A stretch of 35,384 nt of DNA, taken from assembly GCA_021781415.1 (NCBI GenBank), contig JAJXWW010000100.1, positions 1 through 35,384 of the forward strand. Direction: 5' to 3'. Made by a program: the position numbers and the translations under genes. Each line of letters starts with the position of its first letter. Position 1 is the stretch's first letter. Positions 8,167 to 15,944 of the stretch are shown here, one piece after another. Source of the DNA: Planctomycetota bacterium (GTDB taxonomy: Bacteria; Planctomycetota; Planctomycetia; Gemmatales; Gemmataceae). The notes beneath the pieces are model-generated. The model was not told the DNA's origin. It searched no databases and was given only the letters and a program-made list of their open reading frames with translations.

Positions 8167-9282
8167 CTACGGCTCCATCTCGAGCGCAATCCGCATTTTG
8201 ACCGTCTGCGGTTTGCGCTCCCAGTACCAGACGAAGTCGGCCCGCTCCGACACCAAGGCCAGCGAGGTAAGCGTTCGCTTGTCGCGGTCGGCTTGGGCGA
8301 TCCCCACAAAATGAGCGGTTATCTGCCCTTCCGTCGGCCTGCCGATGGGAAAGGACATCTCCAGATCGCCGGTCAACTCGATGCGGGCCTCTTTCTCGGA
8401 CCCGGCGAGGAGCTTGGCCGTCAGCGTCGCCTTCTTTAATTTGGAATCCGAAGTCTTCCAGTACGGCCCCGGTGGATAGCCATACTGAAACAGCTTGCCG
8501 GCGATCTTTTCGGGGATCGTCCAGGTCGCATCCGCTTTCGCGTCGGCGGGAGGCAAGAACGCCTGCAACTCTTCGCCCGTCAATTCCACGCGATCGTTGC
8601 TCACGCCTCGGTTGTCGCCTTTGGCATCGACGCGCGTCCAAATGTGGATAAATCGCCCCTCTTTTGTCTTTGGTTTTGCGTCGAGCTTTTCGGCGGCGCT
8701 GGCTCGAATCGCCTCGGCATCGCGCGGCTTGAGCTTTTGCTCCTCGACGATCTTTTGCAAAAACGGCAGGAGATTCTCGGCCTTATACGCCTTCTGCACG
8801 CGCTGGGTGGCCAACACGTCGCCGTTGGGAGCGACCACGAACACGCACACCGCGCCGCCTTCCATTTTCCGCCGTGCCCGTTCGGCGTCGAGGCGTTCGA
8901 GTTCCGCCTGTTCTTCGCCGCTCCGCTTGTCGCGCTGGTAGTCGTCGCGCGACAGCCAGACCGGCACGAAATACTGGGTGATGATCTCGATGATACGCGG
9001 GTCGGAGAGTGAACTCACTCTCATGTCGCGCGCGCCGTTTCAGCACCGCCCCGTCTCGATGTTGCCGTCGTGCGTAAACAGAAAAAGAGGATGCTTCTCC
9101 CGTTCGCCGATGCGCCGGGCCGGCATCAGCGACGAAGTCCAGGGGATTTTGCGCCAGGCGTTGGTATCGCTACCCTTGATGGCCTCGATGCGCTTGGAAA
9201 TGGGATCGGCCTCGCGTTGGTCGGCGGACGCTGCCATGACGGCCAGCGCTGCGACAGCGAGTAGACCTGCTCGATACTTCAT
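8167..9282 (-). CDS. Candidate selenoprotein: exported thioredoxin-like protein with Cys-Sec (TGA) pair
   Basis: Translation starts at ATG 9282 behind a near-perfect AAGGAGG (5-nt spacing). The first 20 residues are a signal peptide (MKYRAGLLAVAALAVMAASA). At codon 81 the frame meets TGA (9040-9042) immediately after Cys80, in GRC-U-NGARDMR. It then stays open for 290 codons to a TAG at 8167, giving 371 residues if TGA is read as selenocysteine. The region has a thioredoxin-like order: strand HPLFLFTHDG (64-73), the C-U pair, helix, LSDPRIIEIITQYFVPVWLSRDDY, then AVCVFVVAPNGDVLATQ. The downstream part alone would start at an ATG (9024) with no ribosome-binding site and would lack export and redox residues. 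A SECIS-like hairpin follows the TGA. The C-terminal about 170 residues are not recognised. Alternatives are a nonsense mutation or a base error. Confidence 0.72.
9005..9022 (-). promoter_or_regulatory. Putative bacterial SECIS hairpin
   Basis: On the minus strand, 17 nt after the in-frame TGA, GAGAGTG pairs perfectly with CACTCTC around the tetraloop AGTT. The loop begins 24 nt after the TGA, and its second base is G followed by U. Known bacterial SECIS elements need a short stem-loop inside the coding region, a loop about 16-37 nt from UGA, and a G among the first two loop bases, with GU contacting SelB in E. coli. All of these are met. A looser CGCG/CGCG pairing can extend the stem outward. 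Confidence 0.6.
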
Positions 9283-9412
9283 GGTCGCCTCCTTGTCGTA
9301 AAGATGGTGAACGACGTGTTATACCCCAAGCAACCGAAAGGATGCCAGACGATCTTGCATCGCCGCGCGGGTGACGCTATGAGCCAAACTTATCCAAAAC
9401 GGGAGGATGTCC

Positions 9413-10408
9413 ATGACGCGGCGAACGCATGCAAGGTTGTCGTTGGGGACGCCGATGGCTCTGCTCTTGGTGGCGGGATTATGCCGCGCCGACTTGGTGT
9501 GTTCGGAATCGGTCGTGGACAAGGGGGAGACGCGAAGCGGCGTGCCATTGTCGCACCGATTCACTTTCGTCAATCGCGGAGACAACCCCGTCGAGATCAC
9601 CGACGTGCGCCCAAGCTGCGGATGTCTGGCACCGAAGTTGGAACGCCGCATCGTGCCGCCGGGAGAGTCGGGCCAACTCTTGCTCGAAATCAACACCTTG
9701 ACGCAGCCGGACGGAGAGAACGGCTGGCGCGCCACCGTGCGCTACAAGGACGGCGCGAGCGAACGCGAGTTGCCGCTTTACGTTCGGGCCTGCGTCGTCC
9801 GCGAAATCGGCGTGGAGCCGCCCGCGCTGGCCATCTACACCGATTCGTCGCTCGGCCATGAAATCGCGGTGATCGACCGGCGAACGGAGCCGTTGATGGT
9901 GCGGGCCGTAGTCGCCTCGTCGCCGCACGTTCGCACGCATTTGGGCGAACTGAAACGCGATGCCGCCGGTCGATGGCGGCGGTCGATTCAAGTGGAAGTG
10001 TTGGCCGACTGTCCCGAAGGAACGCACGAGGAGACATTGCGCATCTGCACCTCCGATGCACTCTATACCGAATTGAAAGTGCCGTTCACGATCGTCAAGC
10101 GCGCCCGATTCCAGACGAGCGCCACCCCCGCCTCGGTGGTGCTGACGGCGGCGGGCGACGAACCCCTGCCGTCCCGCGTCGTGTTGTTGAGCGCGGCGGA
10201 CGACCGCGAGGTTCGCATCGACCGAGTCGAGACGGATCACCCGGCGGTGGAATGCCGATGGGCGCAAGGTCCGGGACATCAGGCGACGCTGAAAATCCGC
10301 GTCGAACGCAGTCGCATAACCGGCGACCGTCTGCGTGCATTTGTCCGCGTCCACCTCGCTCAACCTGCGGAGACGATCCTTATTCCCGTTAGCTGCCTGC
10401 TTCGGTAA
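9413..10408 (+). CDS. DUF1573 domain exported protein
   Basis: A 331-residue exported protein. The signal peptide is [20 protein letters not shown] up to about residue 26 (LCRA). A DUF1573 domain follows (about 28-115), carrying the family's PSCGC motif (Pro67, Ser68, Cys69, Gly70, Cys71) in an Ig-like beta sandwich ([24 protein letters not shown]). A second, less clear beta domain makes up residues about 125-330. The family is periplasmic and common in planctomycetes and Bacteroidetes; its function is unknown. GGGAGG at 9401-9406 sits 6 nt before the ATG at 9413, whereas the upstream in-frame ATG at 9407 abuts it, so 9413 is the likely start. It is divergent from the candidate selenoprotein, and its 3' end overlaps a cyclophilin gene by 20 bp. 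Confidence 0.85.
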   Translation: MTRRTHARLSLGTPMALLLVAGLCRADLVCSESVVDKGETRSGVPLSHRFTFVNRGDNPVEITDVRPSCGCLAPKLERRIVPPGESGQLLLEINTLTQPDGENGWRATVRYKDGASERELPLYVRACVVREIGVEPPALAIYTDSSLGHEIAVIDRRTEPLMVRAVVASSPHVRTHLGELKRDAAGRWRRSIQVEVLADCPEGTHEETLRICTSDALYTELKVPFTIVKRARFQTSATPASVVLTAAGDEPLPSRVVLLSAADDREVRIDRVETDHPAVECRWAQGPGHQATLKIRVERSRITGDRLRAFVRVHLAQPAETILIPVSCLLR

Positions 10409-10889
10409 CGCGCGCCGAAACGATGGTCACATCTTTGGTGGGCACGTCGTCGTGTGGACCGCGCCGCCCGGTCGCCACCGCCTTGATCTTGTCCACCACG
10501 TCCATGCCGGCCACCACTTTGCCGAACACGCAGTACGGCGAACGGCGATCGTCCAGGCCGCTGTTGTCCGCCACGTTGATGAAAAATTGCGCCGTGGCAC
10601 TGTGCAGATCGTTGGTGCGCGCCATGGCGATGGTTCCCCGCGCGTTCGACAGGCCGTTGGGGGCCTCGTTGCGGATCGGGTTCTTGGTCTTTTTCTGCTT
10701 CAGACCCGGTTCAAATCCGCCGCCTTGAATCATGAAGTTGGGAATGACGCGATGAAAGATCGTGCCGTCGAAGAAGCCGTCTTCAACGTAGGAAACGAAG
10801 TTGGCCACCGTCTCGGGGGCTTTGTCGGCGTTCAACTCCAACTCGATGGCTCCAAGCGACGTCTCGAGAACGACCAAGGTAGCGGGCAT
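10389..10889 (-). CDS. Peptidyl-prolyl cis-trans isomerase, cyclophilin type (cytoplasmic)
   Basis: A 166-residue single-domain cyclophilin that catalyses proline isomerisation during folding. Active-site motifs are present: [15 protein letters not shown] (catalytic Arg in FHR, then the Phe/Met/Gln pocket), [16 protein letters not shown], and [17 protein letters not shown]. There is no signal peptide. The start at 10889 has GGAGG 8 nt upstream; the longer reading from 10916 adds nine residues ahead of that ribosome-binding site. It lies downstream of a second, exported cyclophilin with a 48-bp gap, probably in one transcript. Its last 20 bp overlap the convergent DUF1573 gene. Confidence 0.95.
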   Translation of the reverse strand: MPATLVVLETSLGAIELELNADKAPETVANFVSYVEDGFFDGTIFHRVIPNFMIQGGGFEPGLKQKKTKNPIRNEAPNGLSNARGTIAMARTNDLHSATAQFFINVADNSGLDDRRSPYCVFGKVVAGMDVVDKIKAVATGRRGPHDDVPTKDVTIVSARVTEAGS

Positions 10890-10937
10890 GAATCCGCCCT
10901 CCAAACAAATAAGCACATCACGGATGGGTAAAGGTGT

Positions 10938-11594
10938 CTATTTCTTCTCGGCGCGGCGAATGGATTTGATGGTGACCTCCTCGGCCGGCACGTCGCCCAT
11001 GACGGGTTGCCCTTGGATGACGATTTCCTTCGTTCTCACCTTCTTGATTTTATCCACCACGTCCATGCCTTCGATGACCTTGCCGAACACGCAGTAGCGC
11101 GGGCGGTCGAGTTTGCCACTGTTGTCCACGGTGTTGATGAAGAACTGCGCCGTGGCGCTGTCGAGGGCGCTAGTGCGCGCCATGGCGATGGTGCCGCGCG
11201 CGTTCGACAAACCGTTCGGCGATTCGTTCTTGATGGGATCGCGCGTCTTCTTTTGCTTGCCCTTGAGAGCTTCCACACTCGTAACGTCTTTCAGTCCCGG
11301 CTCGAAGCCGCCGCCTTGGATCATGAACTCTTCGATGACGCGATGGAAAATCGTTTTGTCGTAGAATTTGTCGTCCACATAGGTGAGAAAGTTCTTGACG
11401 GTAATGGGCGCATGGCCGTCGTCGAGTTCGACCTTGATTGCGCCCATCGACGTGTCGATGATGACGACCGGCATCTTGGCCTCGCCGCTCGCCTTGTCGG
11501 TTGTCTTTTCATCCGCCAGGCCGCTTCGATTCTCGGCGCAAGCAACGATAGCGAGGGCGACAAATGCCACGGTAAGAACGAGGTAACGCCGCAT
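10938..11594 (-). CDS. Peptidyl-prolyl cis-trans isomerase, cyclophilin type (exported, probable lipoprotein)
   Basis: A 218-residue cyclophilin preceded by an export signal. The leader MRRYLVLTVAFVALAIVAC ends in a lipobox-like IVAC with Cys19, followed by a polar linker to about residue 40. Cyclophilin motifs follow: [35 protein letters not shown] and [17 protein letters not shown]. It has an insertion (about DVTSVEALKGKQKKTRD) relative to its neighbour. It should act as a proline isomerase outside the cytoplasmic membrane. It is the first gene of a two-cyclophilin unit likely made by tandem duplication; AGGAG lies 10 nt before the ATG. Upstream lies a long hairpin repeat (11648-11709). Confidence 0.93.
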   Translation of the reverse strand: MRRYLVLTVAFVALAIVACAENRSGLADEKTTDKASGEAKMPVVIIDTSMGAIKVELDDGHAPITVKNFLTYVDDKFYDKTIFHRVIEEFMIQGGGFEPGLKDVTSVEALKGKQKKTRDPIKNESPNGLSNARGTIAMARTSALDSATAQFFINTVDNSGKLDRPRYCVFGKVIEGMDVVDKIKKVRTKEIVIQGQPVMGDVPAEEVTIKSIRRAEKK

Positions 11595-11647
11595 GATGAA
11601 AATTCTCCTAACGAGGGATAGTTCGACTCGGTCGCATCCAACAACTT

Positions 11648-11709
11648 CGGTTAGCCGCGATGCGGAGCGGAGCGTGTGAGGGACACGCGCTCCGCATCGC
11701 GGCTAACCG
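11648..11709. repeat. Long perfect hairpin with GCGGCTAACCG tail, copy 1
   Basis: Two 22-nt arms (11648-11669 and 11688-11709) are exact reverse complements, beginning CGGTTAGCCGCGATGCGG. They enclose a further 5-bp inner stem (CGTGT/ACACG). It lies beyond the stop of the PEP-CTERM gene (11753) and could end its transcript; it also sits upstream of the cyclophilin pair. The end CGCGGCTAACCG recurs at 29591-29602 beside another strong hairpin, so this is a dispersed element. Confidence 0.75.
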
Positions 11710-11752
11710 ATAGGATACGAACCGGCGCAGCTGAAAGAATAGGCGGCGCGAT

Positions 11753-12388
11753 TTAGATCTTCCGCCGGCGCAGCAGCAACCCGAGAGGCAACATGCCGAT
11801 GCCGGCGAGAACCAATCCCGATGGTTCGGGCGTCGTCGAAGCGGTAGTGGGTCCGGACGAGGGATCGGTCACGGTGAACCCAAGATGAGCGTGGGGATAG
11901 AACCAGGGTGCATTGTGGACGTTGTCGGAAGCAAAGTTCACCTTGTATTCGTTGCTGCCGAACTTGGCGATCTGTTGGCCGTAAGAGTGAAAGTCCAGAT
12001 CCGAGCTGGACCAGGACAACTTTCCGGAGAGGTAGCCCAAGTGCAGCGTCTCGGTCGTTTTGGTTCCGCTCGACGTGGTGTCGGTCAACGTCAGATTCAG
12101 GCCGACATTAGGTATTTTCTCTCCCCTAAATGGAGGAGGAAAGTCGAGGGCGAACACGTTGGTCCCGATGCCGGCGGGCTTGGTCGCGACGGAAGCGGGC
12201 AGAACCCCTTTATTGTCGCTCAAACGGAGAACGCCGTCGTCGCTGTCGCGGTGCATCAAGGGATTGGCTCGCTCCCCTTCGGCGAGCCAGAAACGGTAGG
12301 TGATTTTGTCGGCGCGCGCGGCGGAACCGGCTGCCAAACTGTACGCGGTCGCCAAGCAGAAAACGGTTGCGCGTAGATTGAGAGACAT
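11753..12388 (-). CDS. PEP-CTERM sorting-domain exported protein
   Basis: A 211-residue exported protein. It has an N-terminal signal peptide (MSLNLRATVFCLATAYSLAA, then GSAARA) and a C-terminal PEP-CTERM signal: TPEPSGLVLAG, a hydrophobic stretch, then LLLRRRKI. This signal directs surface sorting and processing by an exosortase in bacteria that make exopolysaccharide. The middle is rich in Ser, Thr and Asn and has no recognised enzyme domain; HSYG and FYPHAHLGF are notable. The start at 12388 follows AGGAGGG and is preferred over an upstream ATG at 12442. A promoter candidate lies at 12470-12499. No exosortase is in the window. Confidence 0.88.
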   Translation of the reverse strand: MSLNLRATVFCLATAYSLAAGSAARADKITYRFWLAEGERANPLMHRDSDDGVLRLSDNKGVLPASVATKPAGIGTNVFALDFPPPFRGEKIPNVGLNLTLTDTTSSGTKTTETLHLGYLSGKLSWSSSDLDFHSYGQQIAKFGSNEYKVNFASDNVHNAPWFYPHAHLGFTVTDPSSGPTTASTTPEPSGLVLAGIGMLPLGLLLRRRKI

Positions 12389-12469
12389 CCTTGCCCTCCT
12401 AAGAAATCGCGTCGCGCCGTCGTTCGGCGAGACGCCACCCAATTTGCTTTCCTCGGCGATGGAAGTGGG

Positions 12470-12499
12470 ATGTTAATGAAAAATGCTTCGTCCTGTCAA
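12470..12499 (-). promoter_or_regulatory. Candidate promoter for the PEP-CTERM gene
   Basis: On the minus strand a perfect TTGACA (12494-12499) is followed after 18 bp by TAACAT (12470-12475, 4 of 6 matches to TATAAT). It lies about 80 nt before the start codon at 12388. Confidence 0.5.
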
Positions 12500-12605
12500 C
12501 ACGGGTTAAACGGGCAGATCGTTCAAACTGGCGCTACCGGACAAAACGGGCGAGCTTGGGACACCAGTCCCACGAACGGCGTAAGCGCGGCTCGATCGTG
12601 CGATT

Positions 12606-13424
12606 CTATTCGCCCCCAGCGCGCAATTGCTTCGACCGCACGCGCCGCACGCACGTCAGCAGAAACTCGTGGTCCTTCCGATTCCAGTTCTTCTGCAATT
12701 CGGCGGCTTGCTCGTAATACTCAATGGAGCGCTCCCACTCGCCTTCTCGTTCGTGCATCGCCGCTTGGTTGCGAAGGTCGTAGGAGCGCACCCGGTCGAA
12801 TTCCGCCAAGATCAACAGAAAGTCTCGCTCGGCCTTGTGGGCTGTCATGTGGTGTTCGCGTTGAAGATAGGCGATCCCAGCGGCAATCGCGGTCTTTTTC
12901 TCATCCGCATTGGCCTCGCGTTCGTTGGGGAGGTTTTGCGAGTAAATCCGCAGTGCCTCTTGATACCGAGCGTCCTTGAGAAGCCGCTTCGTGCGCACGG
13001 GGGACGACCGATAGATCAAGACGCCGATGGTGAAGGCGAGGACCGCGGCAGTCAACGATGCGAAAGGGACGCGATAGGCCAGAGGTTTGCCCAGAGAATC
13101 GTATTTCTCCCTGCCGAGCAGCTGGACCATTTCCTCGTCGGTGACGTTGAGATAGCGCCGGCCTTGGTAGAGGACGTACTTTCCATCCCACGACCAAAAG
13201 TTAAACTCCTCGTCGAAGACGGAGAAATGTTGATAGAAATAGCCCACGGCCAGATCGAATTGCGTCCGCTGACGCAGTTCCGCGCGCGCCTCCGGAGGTA
13301 AATCGCAGACGTGAACGAGCGCTTCTCCCGTTCCAAAGAGGATACCCTGTTGATCCCGTGCCCGTGCGGTACTCGTCCAGCAGGGCAGCGCCAGAATCGC
13401 GGCGGCGAGCAGATGGGGCTTCAT
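12606..13424 (-). CDS. Exported or membrane-bound protein with TPR-like tail, function unknown
   Basis: A 272-residue protein. Residues 1-22 are a signal sequence (MKPHLLAAAILALPCWTSTA). An extracytoplasmic region of about 100 residues is rich in aromatic residues (VGYFYQHFSVFDEEFNFWSWDG). A single membrane segment (VPFASLTAAVLAFTIGVLIY) lies near 127-147, followed by a helical, TPR-like cytoplasmic part (YQEALRIYSQNL; ERSIEYYEQAAEL). The start at 13424 has GAGG 6 nt upstream; the frame upstream of it does not look coded. It is divergent from the anti-sigma-like gene at 13546, with 121 bp between starts. I do not recognise the family. Confidence 0.75.
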   Translation of the reverse strand: MKPHLLAAAILALPCWTSTARARDQQGILFGTGEALVHVCDLPPEARAELRQRTQFDLAVGYFYQHFSVFDEEFNFWSWDGKYVLYQGRRYLNVTDEEMVQLLGREKYDSLGKPLAYRVPFASLTAAVLAFTIGVLIYRSSPVRTKRLLKDARYQEALRIYSQNLPNEREANADEKKTAIAAGIAYLQREHHMTAHKAERDFLLILAEFDRVRSYDLRNQAAMHEREGEWERSIEYYEQAAELQKNWNRKDHEFLLTCVRRVRSKQLRAGGE

Positions 13425-13545
13425 CGCGGACCTCGACCTTTTTCGGGGTAAGATCGTCGCGCGAGAAAAATGTGTACGAAAAAGCCTCTCCCGCGCCACT
13501 ATTAAGATAGCCACGAACGCCCCCCATGTGAAGGAGAGACCCGCA

Positions 13546-15843
13546 ATGCGTTTAACCCTACGAACCTTATTGGCCTACCTCGACGACACGCTGGAACCTC
13601 TGGAGATCAAAGCGATCGGGCAGAAGGTTTCCGAGAGCGAGACGGCACAGGAATTGATCGCCCGCATCAAACAAGTGACGAGACGGCGGCGCATCACCAC
13701 CCCGCCGGCGACCGGCCCGAATGCGTTCGATCCGAACGTGGTTGCGGAATATCTCGACAGCGAACTGTCTTCCGAGCAGATTGCCGAGTTGGAGAAGATC
13801 TGTTTGGAATCGGACGTGCATTTGGCCGAGGTTGCCTCGTGCCATCAGATTTTGACGTTGGTTTTGGGCGAGCCGTCGTCGGTGCCTCCGACGGCGAAGG
13901 AACGGATGTACGGCCTCGTTCACGGCAAAGAAGCGATCCACTCGCGCAAGGCGGCCTCGAAGGGCGGAGCGGATTCGTCGCCGTCTTCGGCCGATGCCGA
14001 GGCAGACGAGATGTTTCTGCTCGGTCTGCCGTTCTATCGCCGAGGCAGCTGGCTGCGCTGGGGCCTGCCGTTGGCCGCCGTCGTGCTGTTCGCCATCGTC
14101 GGCGTGGCGCTCTGGCAATCGATCTCCGGCGACCACCAGCCGCGCCAAGTGGCACAGAATACGAGCGGCAAACCGGAACCGCAAGGCTCTGGGGAGAAAA
14201 ACAACGGCAAATCGCCGGAGAAAGACGACGGCGACAAGACGGGGAAAGCCACCGAACCGTCTACTCCAAAACCCGATAAATCGACCACGAAAATCCCAGA
14301 CGAGAAGCCGCCCTCAACCGAGAAGAAGCCGACTCCGACCGAAACCGAGAAACCGAATACAACTCCGCCCAACGAAAAACCCCTGGAGACAGCGCCGGAT
14401 AAAGACCCGGTCGCGCCACCCACTCCAACCTTCGCGGGTCGGGACGCGCCGCCGCGAGGCGAACGGGTCGAAGTGGGCAAATATCACATTTCCGATCTTG
14501 GACCGCAGAGTTTGTTGGTGTATCGAGACAAGGACGACTGGAAGCGCGTTCTGCCGGGCGCGGGTGTGTTCAGCCACGATCCGCTCGTGAGTTTGCCCGG
14601 TTATGCCAGCGAAATACGGCTCAACTGCGGCATTCATCTGTTGCTGCGCGGGCATCTCCCCGAATTCACGCCGGTCGAGGACGATCCGAAGCTGCGCGAC
14701 AAGCCCAATCCAATGAACTATCTCCAAGAATGCGCCGTCACGCTGCACAAACCCGCGGGCGTCGATGTCGATCTAACCTTGCATCGCGGTCGGCTTTTCG
14801 TCTCGAACCATACCTTGAAACAGCCCGGCGCGCTGACGGCGCGGCTGCGCTTCGTGAACGATCAAGTCTGGGATCTGACCCTGCAACCGGAGGCGGAAGC
14901 TATCGTCGAGTTGATTAAACACCACGTCGGCGGCGTTCCGATTTCGACGGTGCAACTCTGTCTCCTCCAAGGCAACGCGACGTTGACGCTCGCCAACGAC
15001 CATCGACCGCTCTCGGTTCCCGGTCTAGCCTATTTCAATTGGGACAACGCCCATCCGCCTTCCAACTATTTCGCCGCTCCCATCACGAAGCAGCAGCGCG
15101 ACGCGATGGTCCGCAAGGAGTTCGCCAAACGACCGACGGTCGGTTTGTCCGCCGACGCTCCTGGGATGGAACGCGCCCTGAAGGCCGTCCATCAATTGAT
15201 GACCGTCGATCGAACGCCGACCGCCGCCCTCGAAGGCGTACTCGATAAAGCGGGAAAGCAATACCCCTACGAACATCGCTTGGCCATCTACTGCCTCGGC
15301 GCGTTGGATGAGGTCGGCGAGCTGCTGAATATCTTGAGCAAAGGCGACGTGGTCAATTCTCCCGATCGTCTCTGGGTTATCGTGGCGTTGCGGCGTTGGC
15401 TGGACCGCGATCCGCGCCAGAGTCAGAAACTGTACGATCCCGACACGCGCAAAGGAATCTTGATCGAACAGCTCTCGTACACCACCGAGCAGGCGCAGCG
15501 CGTCGTGGACCTTCTGCGCGATCCCTCGGTCGAGCAGATCTTCACCTCGAAGGAATACTACGAGGAATTGGCCAACGACTTGACGAGCAATCGCGTGCCG
15601 ATAGCGGAGTTGGCGCGCTGGCGGCTGAACGGGCTGGCCGTCGGCATGTTTCACCTCGATCTGCCACGACTCAAAGCCTTTAATGCCGCCATACCCAGTG
15701 AAATGCGCAAACCGGCGATGGACGAAGTCAACACCGCGATTCGAGACGGTAAGCTACCGCCGCCGGACCCTCGCAGCGGCACGCCGGGCGTCGGAGGTCG
15801 GACCAACCCGAAGGGCAGCGGCACGAAACAACCCAAACCGTAG
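13546..15843 (+). CDS. Large single-pass membrane protein with anti-sigma-like N-terminus
   Basis: A 765-residue protein. The N-terminal about 115 residues resemble the cytoplasmic helical domain of planctomycete anti-sigma-like proteins (TLLAYLDDTLEP; VVAEYLDSELSSEQIAELEKIC), but the canonical HxxxCxxC zinc site is not seen; only HLAEVASCHQ is near. One membrane segment (WLRWGLPLAAVVLFAIVGVA) lies near 168-188. A linker of about 110 residues, rich in Lys, Pro, Thr and Glu, follows (200-310), and then a large extracytoplasmic region of about 450 residues with beta-rich and then helical character. It could sense envelope state, but no sigma factor gene is adjacent. GGAGAG lies 7 nt before the ATG at 13546, favouring it over an ATG at 13528. 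Confidence 0.75.
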   Translation: MRLTLRTLLAYLDDTLEPLEIKAIGQKVSESETAQELIARIKQVTRRRRITTPPATGPNAFDPNVVAEYLDSELSSEQIAELEKICLESDVHLAEVASCHQILTLVLGEPSSVPPTAKERMYGLVHGKEAIHSRKAASKGGADSSPSSADAEADEMFLLGLPFYRRGSWLRWGLPLAAVVLFAIVGVALWQSISGDHQPRQVAQNTSGKPEPQGSGEKNNGKSPEKDDGDKTGKATEPSTPKPDKSTTKIPDEKPPSTEKKPTPTETEKPNTTPPNEKPLETAPDKDPVAPPTPTFAGRDAPPRGERVEVGKYHISDLGPQSLLVYRDKDDWKRVLPGAGVFSHDPLVSLPGYASEIRLNCGIHLLLRGHLPEFTPVEDDPKLRDKPNPMNYLQECAVTLHKPAGVDVDLTLHRGRLFVSNHTLKQPGALTARLRFVNDQVWDLTLQPEAEAIVELIKHHVGGVPISTVQLCLLQGNATLTLANDHRPLSVPGLAYFNWDNAHPPSNYFAAPITKQQRDAMVRKEFAKRPTVGLSADAPGMERALKAVHQLMTVDRTPTAALEGVLDKAGKQYPYEHRLAIYCLGALDEVGELLNILSKGDVVNSPDRLWVIVALRRWLDRDPRQSQKLYDPDTRKGILIEQLSYTTEQAQRVVDLLRDPSVEQIFTSKEYYEELANDLTSNRVPIAELARWRLNGLAVGMFHLDLPRLKAFNAAIPSEMRKPAMDEVNTAIRDGKLPPPDPRSGTPGVGGRTNPKGSGTKQPKP

Positions 15844-15944
15844 CCGATTTCGCTCAAGTTGATCTTGTCGGCGAACGCGATTCTTGTTGTTATCGCCTCC
15901 CCGCGCGGCTGGCCCCGCCCGCGCGAGGGAGGAACAAGAAGCGT

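Noticed and set aside
9319..9345. Sigma-54-like promoter TGGCAT...TTGCTT upstream of the selenoprotein candidate
   Set aside because: The GG to GC distance is 3-4 bp longer than the strict -24/-12 spacing.
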